NCBI RefSeq assembly: GCF_000826685.1 | Contig: NZ_JROO01000010.1 | Location: forward strand, 124,001 to 188,000 | Length of the DNA: 64,000 bases | Reading direction: 5' to 3' | From: Streptomonospora alba | GTDB taxonomy: Bacteria > Actinomycetota > Actinomycetes > Streptosporangiales > Streptosporangiaceae | Shown: piece by piece, positions 35,264-42,908 of the stretch | How the letters are laid out: each line of letters begins with the position of its first letter | Numbering within the stretch: the stretch's first letter is position 1 | Program-made: the position numbers and the translations under genes | The notes under the pieces: model-generated | Database searches by the model: none | Told to the model about the DNA's origin: nothing | What the model saw: the letters and a program-made list of their open reading frames with translations, nothing else

Positions 35264-36115
35264 TCAGAGGACTATGTCGGCCAGGCGGGTGATCTCGTCG
35301 AGGTCGTCGGTTCCGGGGCCCAGGATCAGTTCGTCGGCGCCCAGGGCCTCGAACTGCTGGACGGTGTCGCGCAGTGATCCCGCGTCGGTGTGCACGTTAT
35401 CGACGACGATGTCCTGGTATTCGGCGGTAGCGGCGTAGTAATCGGCGATGTTGGCCCGACCGCGGCCGGGATCGCCTAGCGCGAAGTAGTTGTGGGCGAC
35501 CAGCCGGGGCTGTCCCACCCGCCCGGCCGCCTGCCACGCGGCACGGGCAGCGTCGAAAGCGCCGGATGCCAGGGCCGCCGGCACCGATCCGGCTATGTAA
35601 CCGTCCGACGACTCGGCCATCCGGCGGTAGGCGGCCGGGGTCATTGCGCCGAACAGCAGCGGCACCTGCCGTCCTCCGGCCGGAACCGCCGGGTTCGGGC
35701 TTCCCGGAACGGGTTCGCCCGCCCACATCGACCGGTAGGTCGCCAGATCGCGGTCCATCCGGGCGCCTCGGTCCCGCGGTCCGTGCCCGGGCACGACGAA
35801 GTCGTCCTCCCGGATGCCCACCCCGATGCCGAGGGTGAGCCGGCCGCCGGAGACCCCGTCGATCGACGCTGCCTCCTTGGCCAGCAGCGCGCCCGGCCAC
35901 GTGGTAGCCAGCAGCACCTGGCTGAGCAACCCGATCGTGGTGGTGGCACCGGCGGCCGCGGCCAAGGCGACGGTGTCCATCACGCCCGGATAGGCGACCC
36001 TGCCGGCGGTTCCCAGGGTGGCGAAGCCCGCTTCCTCCGCTCGGCGGGCCCAGGCGGGAATCACCGGGGCGTGGACATCGCGGACCTGGTTGGGTAGTCC
36101 GATGCCAATGCGCAT
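35264..36115 (-). CDS. LLM-class flavin/F420-dependent oxidoreductase
   Basis: 283 residues of the luciferase-like monooxygenase family: MRIGIGLPNQVRDVHAP, then TIGLLSQVLLATTWPGALLA, SGGRLTLGIGVGIREDDF and DGYIAGSVP. The TIM-barrel enzyme uses FMN or F420 as cofactor for oxidation or reduction of small molecules. The ATG at 36115 follows AAGGAG with seven-base spacing. It is the second gene behind the SARP regulator on the same strand (101-base gap), so it may be under its control. Confidence 0.92.
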   Translation of the reverse strand: MRIGIGLPNQVRDVHAPVIPAWARRAEEAGFATLGTAGRVAYPGVMDTVALAAAAGATTTIGLLSQVLLATTWPGALLAKEAASIDGVSGGRLTLGIGVGIREDDFVVPGHGPRDRGARMDRDLATYRSMWAGEPVPGSPNPAVPAGGRQVPLLFGAMTPAAYRRMAESSDGYIAGSVPAALASGAFDAARAAWQAAGRVGQPRLVAHNYFALGDPGRGRANIADYYAATAEYQDIVVDNVHTDAGSLRDTVQQFEALGADELILGPGTDDLDEITRLADIVL

Positions 36116-36216
36116 CGAGGCGCTCCTTAGCTGATACGGGTGTCGACGGTGCACGGGCCGTGCACCGGCCCGCCTCGCGATCTTGGCCAGGCGCCCATAC
36201 ACCCGGGTTGCAACCA

Positions 36217-38922
36217 TCAGACAGCGCGCGCCGGGGCGGTCAGGACGGCGACGGCGTCGTCGAGTGTCGGCGGCTGTGAGGGAGGGGCGCCTTCGTACCA
36301 GCCGTGCGGCATGACCGACTGGAGGTAGGTGCCGGCCGGCCGGATGCCGCTGCGCGCCTGGTGGAAATGGACGACGTCGCGAAGCAGCGCGGCGCCTGCC
36401 GGATCGCCCGCCGCGTCCAGGGCCAGGGCCCCGTTGTGCAGCACGGCCAGCTGGTTGCTCAGGTCGCCTTCGGTGAGGAAGCGCCGCAGCGAGGTCCGCA
36501 GCAGCGGCAGCGCTTCGCCGTCCCTCGCGTCGACCAGGGTCTGGGCCAGCATCAGTTCGCTGAGCGCGGCCGTCCAGACCAGCCCGGAGGCGTCGGCGAG
36601 CCGCACGGCGGCCCGCAGCCGGCGCCGGCCGTCGGCGATCCGGCCGGCCATGACGAGGGCGGCGCCCCACGCCATCGCGGTCGCCGCGATCAGCCAGGTG
36701 GTCCGCGTCTCGGTGGCGATGGCGTGCGCCTCGGCCGACGCGGTCAGCGCGATCGCCGGGTCGCCTCCCGGCAGCTGGACCAGAGCCTGGTAGTAGCGGA
36801 CCTCGGCGAGCAGGCTGCGATGCCCCGGTTCCGAGCCCACCGCCAGGAACGCCTCGGACAGCATGCGCCGCGCCGTGGTGACGTCGCCGGTGAAGTAGAA
36901 CAGGCTGGCCGACGAGGCCTTGGCCCGCACGACGTCGCCGAGCGGGGCGTCCGGTGCGGCGGCCAGGGCCGCGGCCAGCGTCCGGTTGCCCTCGTCGAGC
37001 AGGCCGCTGCGGATCCAGAACCACATGAGCCGCGCGGCCGTACGCAATGCCTCGACCGGGGCATGCGTCAGGTCGTACGCGAGCCCCGCGCGCAGGTTCG
37101 GCAACTCCAGACGCAGCGCCGCCATCGTGGTCGCGGACCGCTCGCCCTGCAGATCGCCCGCGGCCCGGGCGACCAGCTCGCGGACCCAGACGGCATGGGC
37201 GGCCCGGGTCGCCGCCGGATCTGGGTCCACGGACCGGCAGTACGCCCGGATCGTCTCCAGCATCCGGTAGCGCGCCGTGCTGCCGCCGGTCTCGGCGGTG
37301 ACCACGGACTGGTCGACCAGCGAGACGAGCGCGCCGAGCCCGGCGGTGGCGGAGGCCGCGGCCTCCAAGGGAAAGCCACCCTCGTACGGCCAGAGCCGCA
37401 CCGCGAGGTCGCGCTCGTCGCCGGAGAGAAGATCGAAGCTCCACGCGACGGCCTCCTGCAACGTCGCGTGCGAGGTCATCGTGCCGTGCGGGATCCGGCC
37501 CAGCACGGTGAAACGGTCGTCCAGCTGCTCGATCAGCCCCCGTACGCCGAAAGTCCGCACCCGCGCCGCCGCCAGTTCCAGGGCCAGCGGCAGGCGGTCC
37601 AGCGCGTCGGCGAGGCGGCGCAGATCCCGGCGGTCGGCGTCCTGCTCGACCCAGCCGGGCCGGCCCGCGCGGATGCGATCGGTCAGCAGCGCCACGGCGT
37701 CGTCGGCGGCCAGCGGCCCGAGCGGCAGACTGTGCTCGCCGTCGACGCCGAGCGGGCCACGGCTGGTGGCCACCACCCGCAACGCGGGAACCCGGTCGAG
37801 CAGGTCGACAACGAGCCGGGCCGCCTCACCGGCCAGGTGCTCGCAGTTATCGAGCACCAAGGGCTCCCCGTGCAGACGCAGCCGTTTGACGAGCGCCTCG
37901 TACGGGTCCCCGGCGGACCCGGTGGCGTCGACCGCCGCGGCGACCGCCGAGACCAGGTGGGCGGGGTCTGCCACATCGGCGAGTCGGACGACGGCGCCCC
38001 GCCCGGCCCATTCCACGGCCAGGCGGGTCTTGCCCGACCCGGCGGGCCCGACGACGGTGACGAGCCGATGCATGCCGACGAGCCGGTCCAGCAGGGCAAG
38101 ATCGGCGTCGCGGCCGATGAACGACGACAGCGGCCGATCACCGGGCGTCGCGGCCGCGACACCGGTGGCCGCCAGGGCCGGGTCCTGCGCCAGGATGCGG
38201 CCTTCAATCCGCCGCAACTCCGGTCCGGGGTCGACACCCAGTTCCTCGGCCAGCAGGGTCCGGACCCGGCGCACCGCGTTCAGGGCGTCGGCCTGGCGCC
38301 CCGAGCGGTAGAGCGCCAGCGCGAGCAACTGCCAACGGCGTTCGCGGTAGGGCTCGGCGTGCACAAGCCGCTCGAGCATGGCCACCGCACCGGCGTGGTC
38401 GCCGGTGGCCAGCAGCGCCGCGGCGCCCTCCTCCTGGGCGCTGGCGCGCTGTTCCACCAGGGCGGCACGGATCGCGGTCGTCGACGCGTCGTCGGCCAGA
38501 TCCTCGTACGGTGTCCCGCGCCACAACCGCAGCGCCGCTTCGAAGGCCTCGTGCGCATCGGCGTGGCGGTCGCCGTCCACCAACGCACGGGCGCGGACGA
38601 GGTGGCCGCGAAACCGTTCGACGTCGGTGTCGTCGGCAAGGAGCCGATAGCCACCGGGGGAGCGCTGCAACGCCGTGCCCGGCAGCACCCGGCGCAGCCG
38701 GGAGACGTACACCTGCAGGGCGCTAGCGGGATTGCGTGGCTGGCTTTCACCCCACAGTCCTTCGGCCAGGCTGTCATCCGAGACCGGCCGCCCTTCCGCG
38801 GCGATCAGGATCGCCAGCAGCCTGCGGGGCAGCCGACCCCCGACGTGGACCGGCTGATCTCCCGCACGGACCTCGAACGGACCCAGCACCGCGAACGTCG
38901 ACACCGCACCATGTAAGCCCAT
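36217..38922 (-). CDS. SARP/AfsR-type regulator (BTAD plus NB-ARC ATPase)
   Basis: 901 residues. The N-terminal winged-helix DNA-binding domain (about 8-92; LPRRLLAILIAAEGRPVSDD) and bacterial transcriptional-activation domain (about 99-243) are those of SARP proteins. An NB-ARC-like ATPase follows with Walker A VVGPAGSGKTR (about 291-300) and Walker B-like PLVLDNCEH. The C-terminal 300 residues are helical, TPR-like. AfsR-type regulators integrate signals to switch on secondary metabolism. Its downstream partner is the LLM oxidoreductase. Start is the ATG at 38922; a GTG at 38904 is an alternative. Confidence 0.9.
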   Translation of the reverse strand: MGLHGAVSTFAVLGPFEVRAGDQPVHVGGRLPRRLLAILIAAEGRPVSDDSLAEGLWGESQPRNPASALQVYVSRLRRVLPGTALQRSPGGYRLLADDTDVERFRGHLVRARALVDGDRHADAHEAFEAALRLWRGTPYEDLADDASTTAIRAALVEQRASAQEEGAAALLATGDHAGAVAMLERLVHAEPYRERRWQLLALALYRSGRQADALNAVRRVRTLLAEELGVDPGPELRRIEGRILAQDPALAATGVAAATPGDRPLSSFIGRDADLALLDRLVGMHRLVTVVGPAGSGKTRLAVEWAGRGAVVRLADVADPAHLVSAVAAAVDATGSAGDPYEALVKRLRLHGEPLVLDNCEHLAGEAARLVVDLLDRVPALRVVATSRGPLGVDGEHSLPLGPLAADDAVALLTDRIRAGRPGWVEQDADRRDLRRLADALDRLPLALELAAARVRTFGVRGLIEQLDDRFTVLGRIPHGTMTSHATLQEAVAWSFDLLSGDERDLAVRLWPYEGGFPLEAAASATAGLGALVSLVDQSVVTAETGGSTARYRMLETIRAYCRSVDPDPAATRAAHAVWVRELVARAAGDLQGERSATTMAALRLELPNLRAGLAYDLTHAPVEALRTAARLMWFWIRSGLLDEGNRTLAAALAAAPDAPLGDVVRAKASSASLFYFTGDVTTARRMLSEAFLAVGSEPGHRSLLAEVRYYQALVQLPGGDPAIALTASAEAHAIATETRTTWLIAATAMAWGAALVMAGRIADGRRRLRAAVRLADASGLVWTAALSELMLAQTLVDARDGEALPLLRTSLRRFLTEGDLSNQLAVLHNGALALDAAGDPAGAALLRDVVHFHQARSGIRPAGTYLQSVMPHGWYEGAPPSQPPTLDDAVAVLTAPARAV

Positions 38923-39005
38923 GTCGCCGACAGCGGCAAATGGCGCGGCGGCCGCCGTTCCGCGTTGTAGGCGGCTTGAAAGGCACGTCCTCGAAGCTGC
39001 TTCCC

Positions 39006-39680
39006 ATGCACAACGAGAAGATGGCCGACAGCCGCGACATGATCGGCGCGCACGACGCCATGCGGCGGGAATTCGGCGCTATGCCCGCCCTGATCGCCGG
39101 CGTTCCGGCGGGTGACGCGGACGGCACCGACGTCGTCGCCCGCCACGTCCTGATGATGGTCGACTTCCTGCACGCCCACCACACCAGCGAGGACGACCAT
39201 GTGTGGCCCCGGCTGCGGGAGCGTTGCCCCGACGACGTCGAGCCCCTCATCGAGACGATGGACCGGCAGCACGCCTTCATCGACGGCGAACTGGAGGCGC
39301 TCGCCGCGGGCGGCCGGCGTTGGCGGGCCTCCGCCGACGCCACCGACCGGGATGCCGTCGCCGCCGTCGCGGAGCGTCTGCTGCCGGCGCTGTACGAGCA
39401 TCTGGAGCTGGAGGAGGAGCGGATCCTGCCGCTCATCGATCGCTACCTGACCGAACGCGAGTGGAAGGCGGCCGTCGAGGCGTCCTTCGGCAAGGTGACC
39501 TTCGCGCGGCGTCTGCTGATGCTGGGCATGGCCCTGAACGAGGCGAGCGAGGAGCAGGCCCAGCTCCTGCGGGCCGCCGTCCCCGCCGTCGTCTGGCACG
39601 TCGGCCGCCCGATCGGGAGCCGTCTCTATCGCACCCACCGTCGGCGCCTGGCCTCCGCGAGCCGGGGTTCGGCTCTCTGA
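39006..39680 (+). CDS. Hemerythrin (HHE) domain-containing protein
   Basis: 224 residues. Iron ligands of a hemerythrin-like four-helix bundle are spread as in the family: IGAHDAMRREF, HAHHTSEDDHVWP, DRQHAFIDGEL and LYEHLELEEERI. Such proteins bind a di-iron centre and sense or scavenge O2 or NO. The start at 39006 is chosen; an ATG at 39021 is possible. It is divergent from the AfsR-type gene with an 83-base gap. Confidence 0.85.
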   Translation: MHNEKMADSRDMIGAHDAMRREFGAMPALIAGVPAGDADGTDVVARHVLMMVDFLHAHHTSEDDHVWPRLRERCPDDVEPLIETMDRQHAFIDGELEALAAGGRRWRASADATDRDAVAAVAERLLPALYEHLELEEERILPLIDRYLTEREWKAAVEASFGKVTFARRLLMLGMALNEASEEQAQLLRAAVPAVVWHVGRPIGSRLYRTHRRRLASASRGSAL

Positions 39681-39821
39681 TCCTCGACCACCGATTTGGC
39701 GCCGCTCCGGGCGCTGCCCGTGGAGTCGGGGACTTCGCCCTGGAGGGCCGCCGCCACCTCACCTTTCTGGAACTGGCCAACCTCCGCTCCGGTCGGCCTC
39801 GCGCCGCTGCCTACGGTCCCG

Positions 39822-40089
39822 AATCTGCGCTGTGTGGATCTCACTCGGGCCGACGTTGCGGGCCTTAGGGTACTGGGCGACCCCGCCAGCCGGCGCACTG
39901 TGGAACTGGACTGGACCAGTGCCGCCGTGCTTCGCCGACACTGGTCCCAGCAGAGGGCCGAGGCCACCGCCATGGGGGACGGGTGGCACGACAGTGGCTA
40001 TGTCTTCACCGACGGCCGCGGCGCAGCCATCGCGCCCGATCGGCACAGCCGGATCTTTCGTCGATTGAACCAGGAGAGCGGCCTAGGAA
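39822..40089 (+). pseudogene. Tyrosine recombinase (phage-type integrase), internal fragment
   Basis: The plus-strand frame reads ASRRTVELDWTSAAVLRRHW, then DSGYVFTDGRGAAIAPDRHS and FRRLNQESGL. This is the stretch just before the catalytic HxxR box in actinomycete integrases; that box and the Tyr are missing. Together with the DUF2637 remnant it indicates a lost integrative element. Confidence 0.6.
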
Positions 40090-40344
40090 CTGTGACTCCC
40101 GAGCCCCACGGACGTGGGGACGGACAGATGTTCGGCCGCGCCAAGCCCGCTCTCCTGTGTAAGCGCCTTCTCCGCCTCGCGGGAGGAGCGGGCGTCACGA
40201 ACTTTGCGACAGAGCCGGCATGTACTGACCGCTGTCAGCCGCAGTCCGGCGCGGGGAGCGCTCACCGCGCTTCCGACTCAGCCATTGCGGCCCTGATCGG
40301 CCCCTACGGCCACAGGAGCGGGACTCATTCGCGGTCGGTGGGAC

Positions 40345-40989
40345 TCAGCCGTTGGTCGGCGGCCCTGGTCCAGTCGCGGCGTACCGGGCGGCGATGGTGC
40401 GGACGGCCTCGTCGACCACCTGAGCCACGCGTTCGGTGCTCACCTCCCAGCCCGGCACGAGGAGTGTCGGCCAGAAGACGTAGTTGGAGATCATGCCCAG
40501 GAACTGGGTGGCGGCGAGGTCCACGTCTTCGACCCGCACCGTCCCCGCCTCGTGCTCGGCTAGGAGGTAGCCGCGTACGGACTCGAAGTAGGGCATCTTC
40601 CCGCGCGAGAACTGCGCATTGGCGAGTTCGGGGAATCGCGGCAGCTCGGCGATGACGATTCGGAACAGGTCGGTCATCCGGGGCTGGCTCAACAGCTCGG
40701 CGTAGCGGCGACCGATGGTGCTGAGCCCGTCCACGATGTTGCCTGCCGGCGGAGGATCCTCTTCGCCAGCGGTTGACCAGGACTCGGTGACCATGGCGTC
40801 GAACAGGGCGGCCTTGGTCGGAAACTGCTTGAACAAGGTGGCCCGCGAGACCCCCGAGCGCTCTGCGATCCGCGCCAGCGACGTCCGGTCGTAGCCCAAC
40901 TCGAGGAACAGTGCGGTCGCGGCCGTCAAGATCAGTGCGCGCTTCTCCTGGGCGATGCGCTGGTGGTACGTCGATGCGACCTTGCTCAT
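40345..40989 (-). CDS. TetR-family transcriptional regulator
   Basis: 214 residues. N-terminal helix-turn-helix (KRALILTAATALFLELGYDR, then ARIAERSGVSRATLFKQFPTK). The ATG at 40989 (MSKVASTYHQRI) is preferred; a longer frame to 41064 would cross the promoter and operator. It is divergent from the SDR and nitroreductase operon, and a palindrome at 41054-41071 lies between them, so it is very probably the repressor of that operon. Confidence 0.9.
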   Translation of the reverse strand: MSKVASTYHQRIAQEKRALILTAATALFLELGYDRTSLARIAERSGVSRATLFKQFPTKAALFDAMVTESWSTAGEEDPPPAGNIVDGLSTIGRRYAELLSQPRMTDLFRIVIAELPRFPELANAQFSRGKMPYFESVRGYLLAEHEAGTVRVEDVDLAATQFLGMISNYVFWPTLLVPGWEVSTERVAQVVDEAVRTIAARYAATGPGPPTNG

Positions 40990-41014
40990 GGACCGAGCAT
41001 ACGAGGTGAGTGGC

Positions 41015-41043
41015 TTGACTCGCCACTGTCGCCGACCTAGTCT
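41015..41043 (+). promoter_or_regulatory. Sigma70-like promoter of the SDR operon
   Basis: TTGACT (41015-41020), a 17-base spacer, then TAGTCT (41038-41043). The predicted start site (about 41050) is immediately before the TetR palindrome, so bound repressor would block initiation. Confidence 0.5.
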
Positions 41044-41053
41044 CAAGTAGATG

Positions 41054-41071
41054 GTGAGTCGCACGGCTCAC
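41054..41071. promoter_or_regulatory. TetR operator in the SDR/TetR divergent region
   Basis: GTGAGTCGCACGGCTCAC is an 18-base palindrome with two internal mismatched pairs, ending 62 bases before the SDR start. A related weaker half-site (GTGAG then CTCGCCAC) lies at about 41006-41025. Confidence 0.55.
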
Positions 41072-41133
41072 CACTGGCCGCCGTTCATCACTGGTGATCC
41101 CGGTCAGCCACCCACGTACCGAAGGAACAACTG

Positions 41134-41913
41134 ATGCCCCGCTTCGACGACCAGACCGTGCTCGTGACCGGTGGGACCGGCGGTCAGGGATCGAGCCACG
41201 TACGCGCCTTTCACGCGGAGGGAGCGAACGTGGTGATCGGCGACATCGACGCCGAACGCGGCGCCGCTCTCGCCGACGAGCTCGGGACCCGCGCTCGCTT
41301 CACCCACCTCGACGTCACCGACGAGAGCTCGTGGTCCGCCGCTGTGCTAGCCGCCGAGAGCGCCTTCGGCGCCCTGAACGTGCTCGTCAACAACGCGGGC
41401 GTGCAGAACCCGCCGGCAACGATCGAAAACACGGACCAGGCCACGTGGTCGCGCATCCTCGACATCAACCTCACAGGGACCTTCCTCGGCATCAAGGTCG
41501 CCGCCCCCGCTCTGCGCCGCGCAACAGGGGGAGCCATCGTCAACATCGCCTCGACGATGGGCCTGGGCGGCACGGCGCACTACGCGCCGTACGTCGCCGG
41601 CAAGTGGGCCGTGCGAGGCCTCACCCAAACGGCAGCACTCGAGCTCGGCCGCGACCACATCCGCGTGAACACCATCCACCCCGGCGTGATCGCGACCTCC
41701 TTCATCCACGAACCAGCAGCCGGCGCCACCGCGGCAATCGCCGACTTCTACTCACCCGAGCCGTTCGCCATCCCCCGGCTCGGGGAGCCGACCGACGTCA
41801 CCCGGCTTCTCCTGTTCCTCACGTCATCAGACGCGTCGTTCATCACGGGGTCGGAGTACGTCATCGACGGTGGACTCCTCCTCGGGCCCGCCCTTCAGAC
41901 CGAGACCGCATGA
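41134..41913 (+). CDS. Short-chain dehydrogenase/reductase
   Basis: 259 residues with the classical SDR motifs: TGGTGGQG (12-19) for NAD(P) binding, NNAG (86-89), S140 and the YVAGK active site (Y153, K157). Asp37 after the second strand suggests NAD preference. It oxidises or reduces an alcohol/ketone. GAAGGA precedes the ATG. Its stop overlaps the next start (ATGA), so it is coupled to the nitroreductase gene; both are under the divergent TetR protein. The C-terminal DGGLLLGPA is the usual SDR ending. Confidence 0.93.
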   Translation: MPRFDDQTVLVTGGTGGQGSSHVRAFHAEGANVVIGDIDAERGAALADELGTRARFTHLDVTDESSWSAAVLAAESAFGALNVLVNNAGVQNPPATIENTDQATWSRILDINLTGTFLGIKVAAPALRRATGGAIVNIASTMGLGGTAHYAPYVAGKWAVRGLTQTAALELGRDHIRVNTIHPGVIATSFIHEPAAGATAAIADFYSPEPFAIPRLGEPTDVTRLLLFLTSSDASFITGSEYVIDGGLLLGPALQTETA

Positions 41914-42386
41914 GCACTCCGGACACGACCGGATGGAACGACTCCGCACGGGACGCGTCTTTATCCCACCTGCCCGAGCACATCCGGCGAGCCATCGAGA
42001 TCACACCCGCCGCAGGCACCGGCGAACGGATCATCGACATCACGACACTGGGGCGCCGCACCGGCCGGCCGCGCCGCATCGAGATCTTCTTCTACCGAGC
42101 TGTGGGCGTCACCTACCTGTGTAGCGGCGCCGGCGGGGCTGCTACCGACTGGCATGCGAACCTTCTCGCCAATCCCACCTTCACCTTCCACCTCAAGAAC
42201 GGGATCCGTGCAGATCTGCCTGCACGGGCCACGCCGGTCACCGCCCCAGCCGAACGTCAGGCCGTGCTGGCGGAGATCGTCGCGGATCTCAATCAGCCCC
42301 ACGACCCCGGCACCATCCGGCCGACTCGGCTCGAAGACTGGGCCGACAGCCGGCTGATGCGCATCAGCTTCCGCCATCGGCCGTGA
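41910..42386 (+). CDS. Nitroreductase/quinone reductase family protein (Ddn/DUF385-like)
   Basis: 158 residues: ERIIDITTLGRRTGRPRRIE, FFYRAVGVTYLCSGAGG and DWHANLLANPTFTFHLKNG are the core of the deazaflavin (F420)-dependent nitroreductase fold. These enzymes reduce quinones or nitro compounds with F420H2. Coupled to the SDR gene by an ATGA overlap. A role in handling a quinone or xenobiotic with the SDR is inferred from context. Confidence 0.88.
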   Translation: MSTPDTTGWNDSARDASLSHLPEHIRRAIEITPAAGTGERIIDITTLGRRTGRPRRIEIFFYRAVGVTYLCSGAGGAATDWHANLLANPTFTFHLKNGIRADLPARATPVTAPAERQAVLAEIVADLNQPHDPGTIRPTRLEDWADSRLMRISFRHRP

Positions 42387-42447
42387 TCGCGGACCCCTCG
42401 ACAGAGGACCTGCTCCCAGGGGCTGGGGGCTTAGTCGCGGTTAGAGC

Positions 42448-42841
42448 GGCTCTTCGCCGGATGAGGGTGTAGCTGTGGCGCGGCGGCCCCGGATAGATGT
42501 CGAGGTGCTAAAGGGCAAGGCTCCTACACGCTCATCCTGAAAACCGCCGCCGTGGCCGGGACCTGATGACCGCACTGATCGACTCAATCGGCCATGCTGT
42601 CCCGGCCGCTCTTGTCGAGGTCGTCACGCTCGGTCGGATACTGAAGAAGCGTGCCGACGACGTGCTCGCCTATTTCGACTGACCCGGCACCAGCAACGGG
42701 CCCATGGAGGCGATCAACGGCTGCCTCGAACACCTCCGCGGCTCAGCGCTCGGGTTCCGCAACCTCACCAACCACATCGCCAGAAGCCTGCTCGAGACCG
42801 GCGGGTTCGGACCACGACTACACCTCAACCCGTGAAGAGCC
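42448..42841 (+). mobile_element. Internally deleted ISL3-family element with terminal inverted repeats
   Basis: Left end GGCTCTTCGCCGG and right end (read inward) GGCTCTTCACGG match as terminal inverted repeats. Between them remains the C-terminal part of an ISL3 transposase (TALIDSIGHAVPAALVEVV, ADDVLAYFD, stop, then PGTSNGPMEAINGCLEHLRG, LTNHIARSLLETGGF). A TGA replaces the usual Arg codon after YFD, and the N-terminal three quarters are deleted. The remnant is 394 bases and sits 67 bases beyond the end of the biosynthetic operon. Confidence 0.65.
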
Positions 42842-42908
42842 GGAAAACCCATGCTCGTGCGCACTGCGCTTTCGCAGTCGCATTCGCGCCACCCTGCGCC
42901 GCCTGAGA

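Noticed and set aside
35264-37444. A 726-codon frame joining upstream sequence to the LLM oxidoreductase.
   Set aside because: Its first 440 codons lie inside the AfsR gene in another frame; the real LLM start is at 36115 with a good ribosome site.
36304-38916. An 870-codon open frame on the plus strand.
   Set aside because: It is antisense to the SARP/AfsR gene, with Gln/Arg/Gly-rich translation and no domain; a shadow frame of high-GC coding DNA.
40098-40125. A sequence with CCCCACG-GA-CGTGGGG resembling a type I-E CRISPR repeat.
   Set aside because: Only one copy is present, no regularly spaced second copy follows, and no cas genes are in the window.
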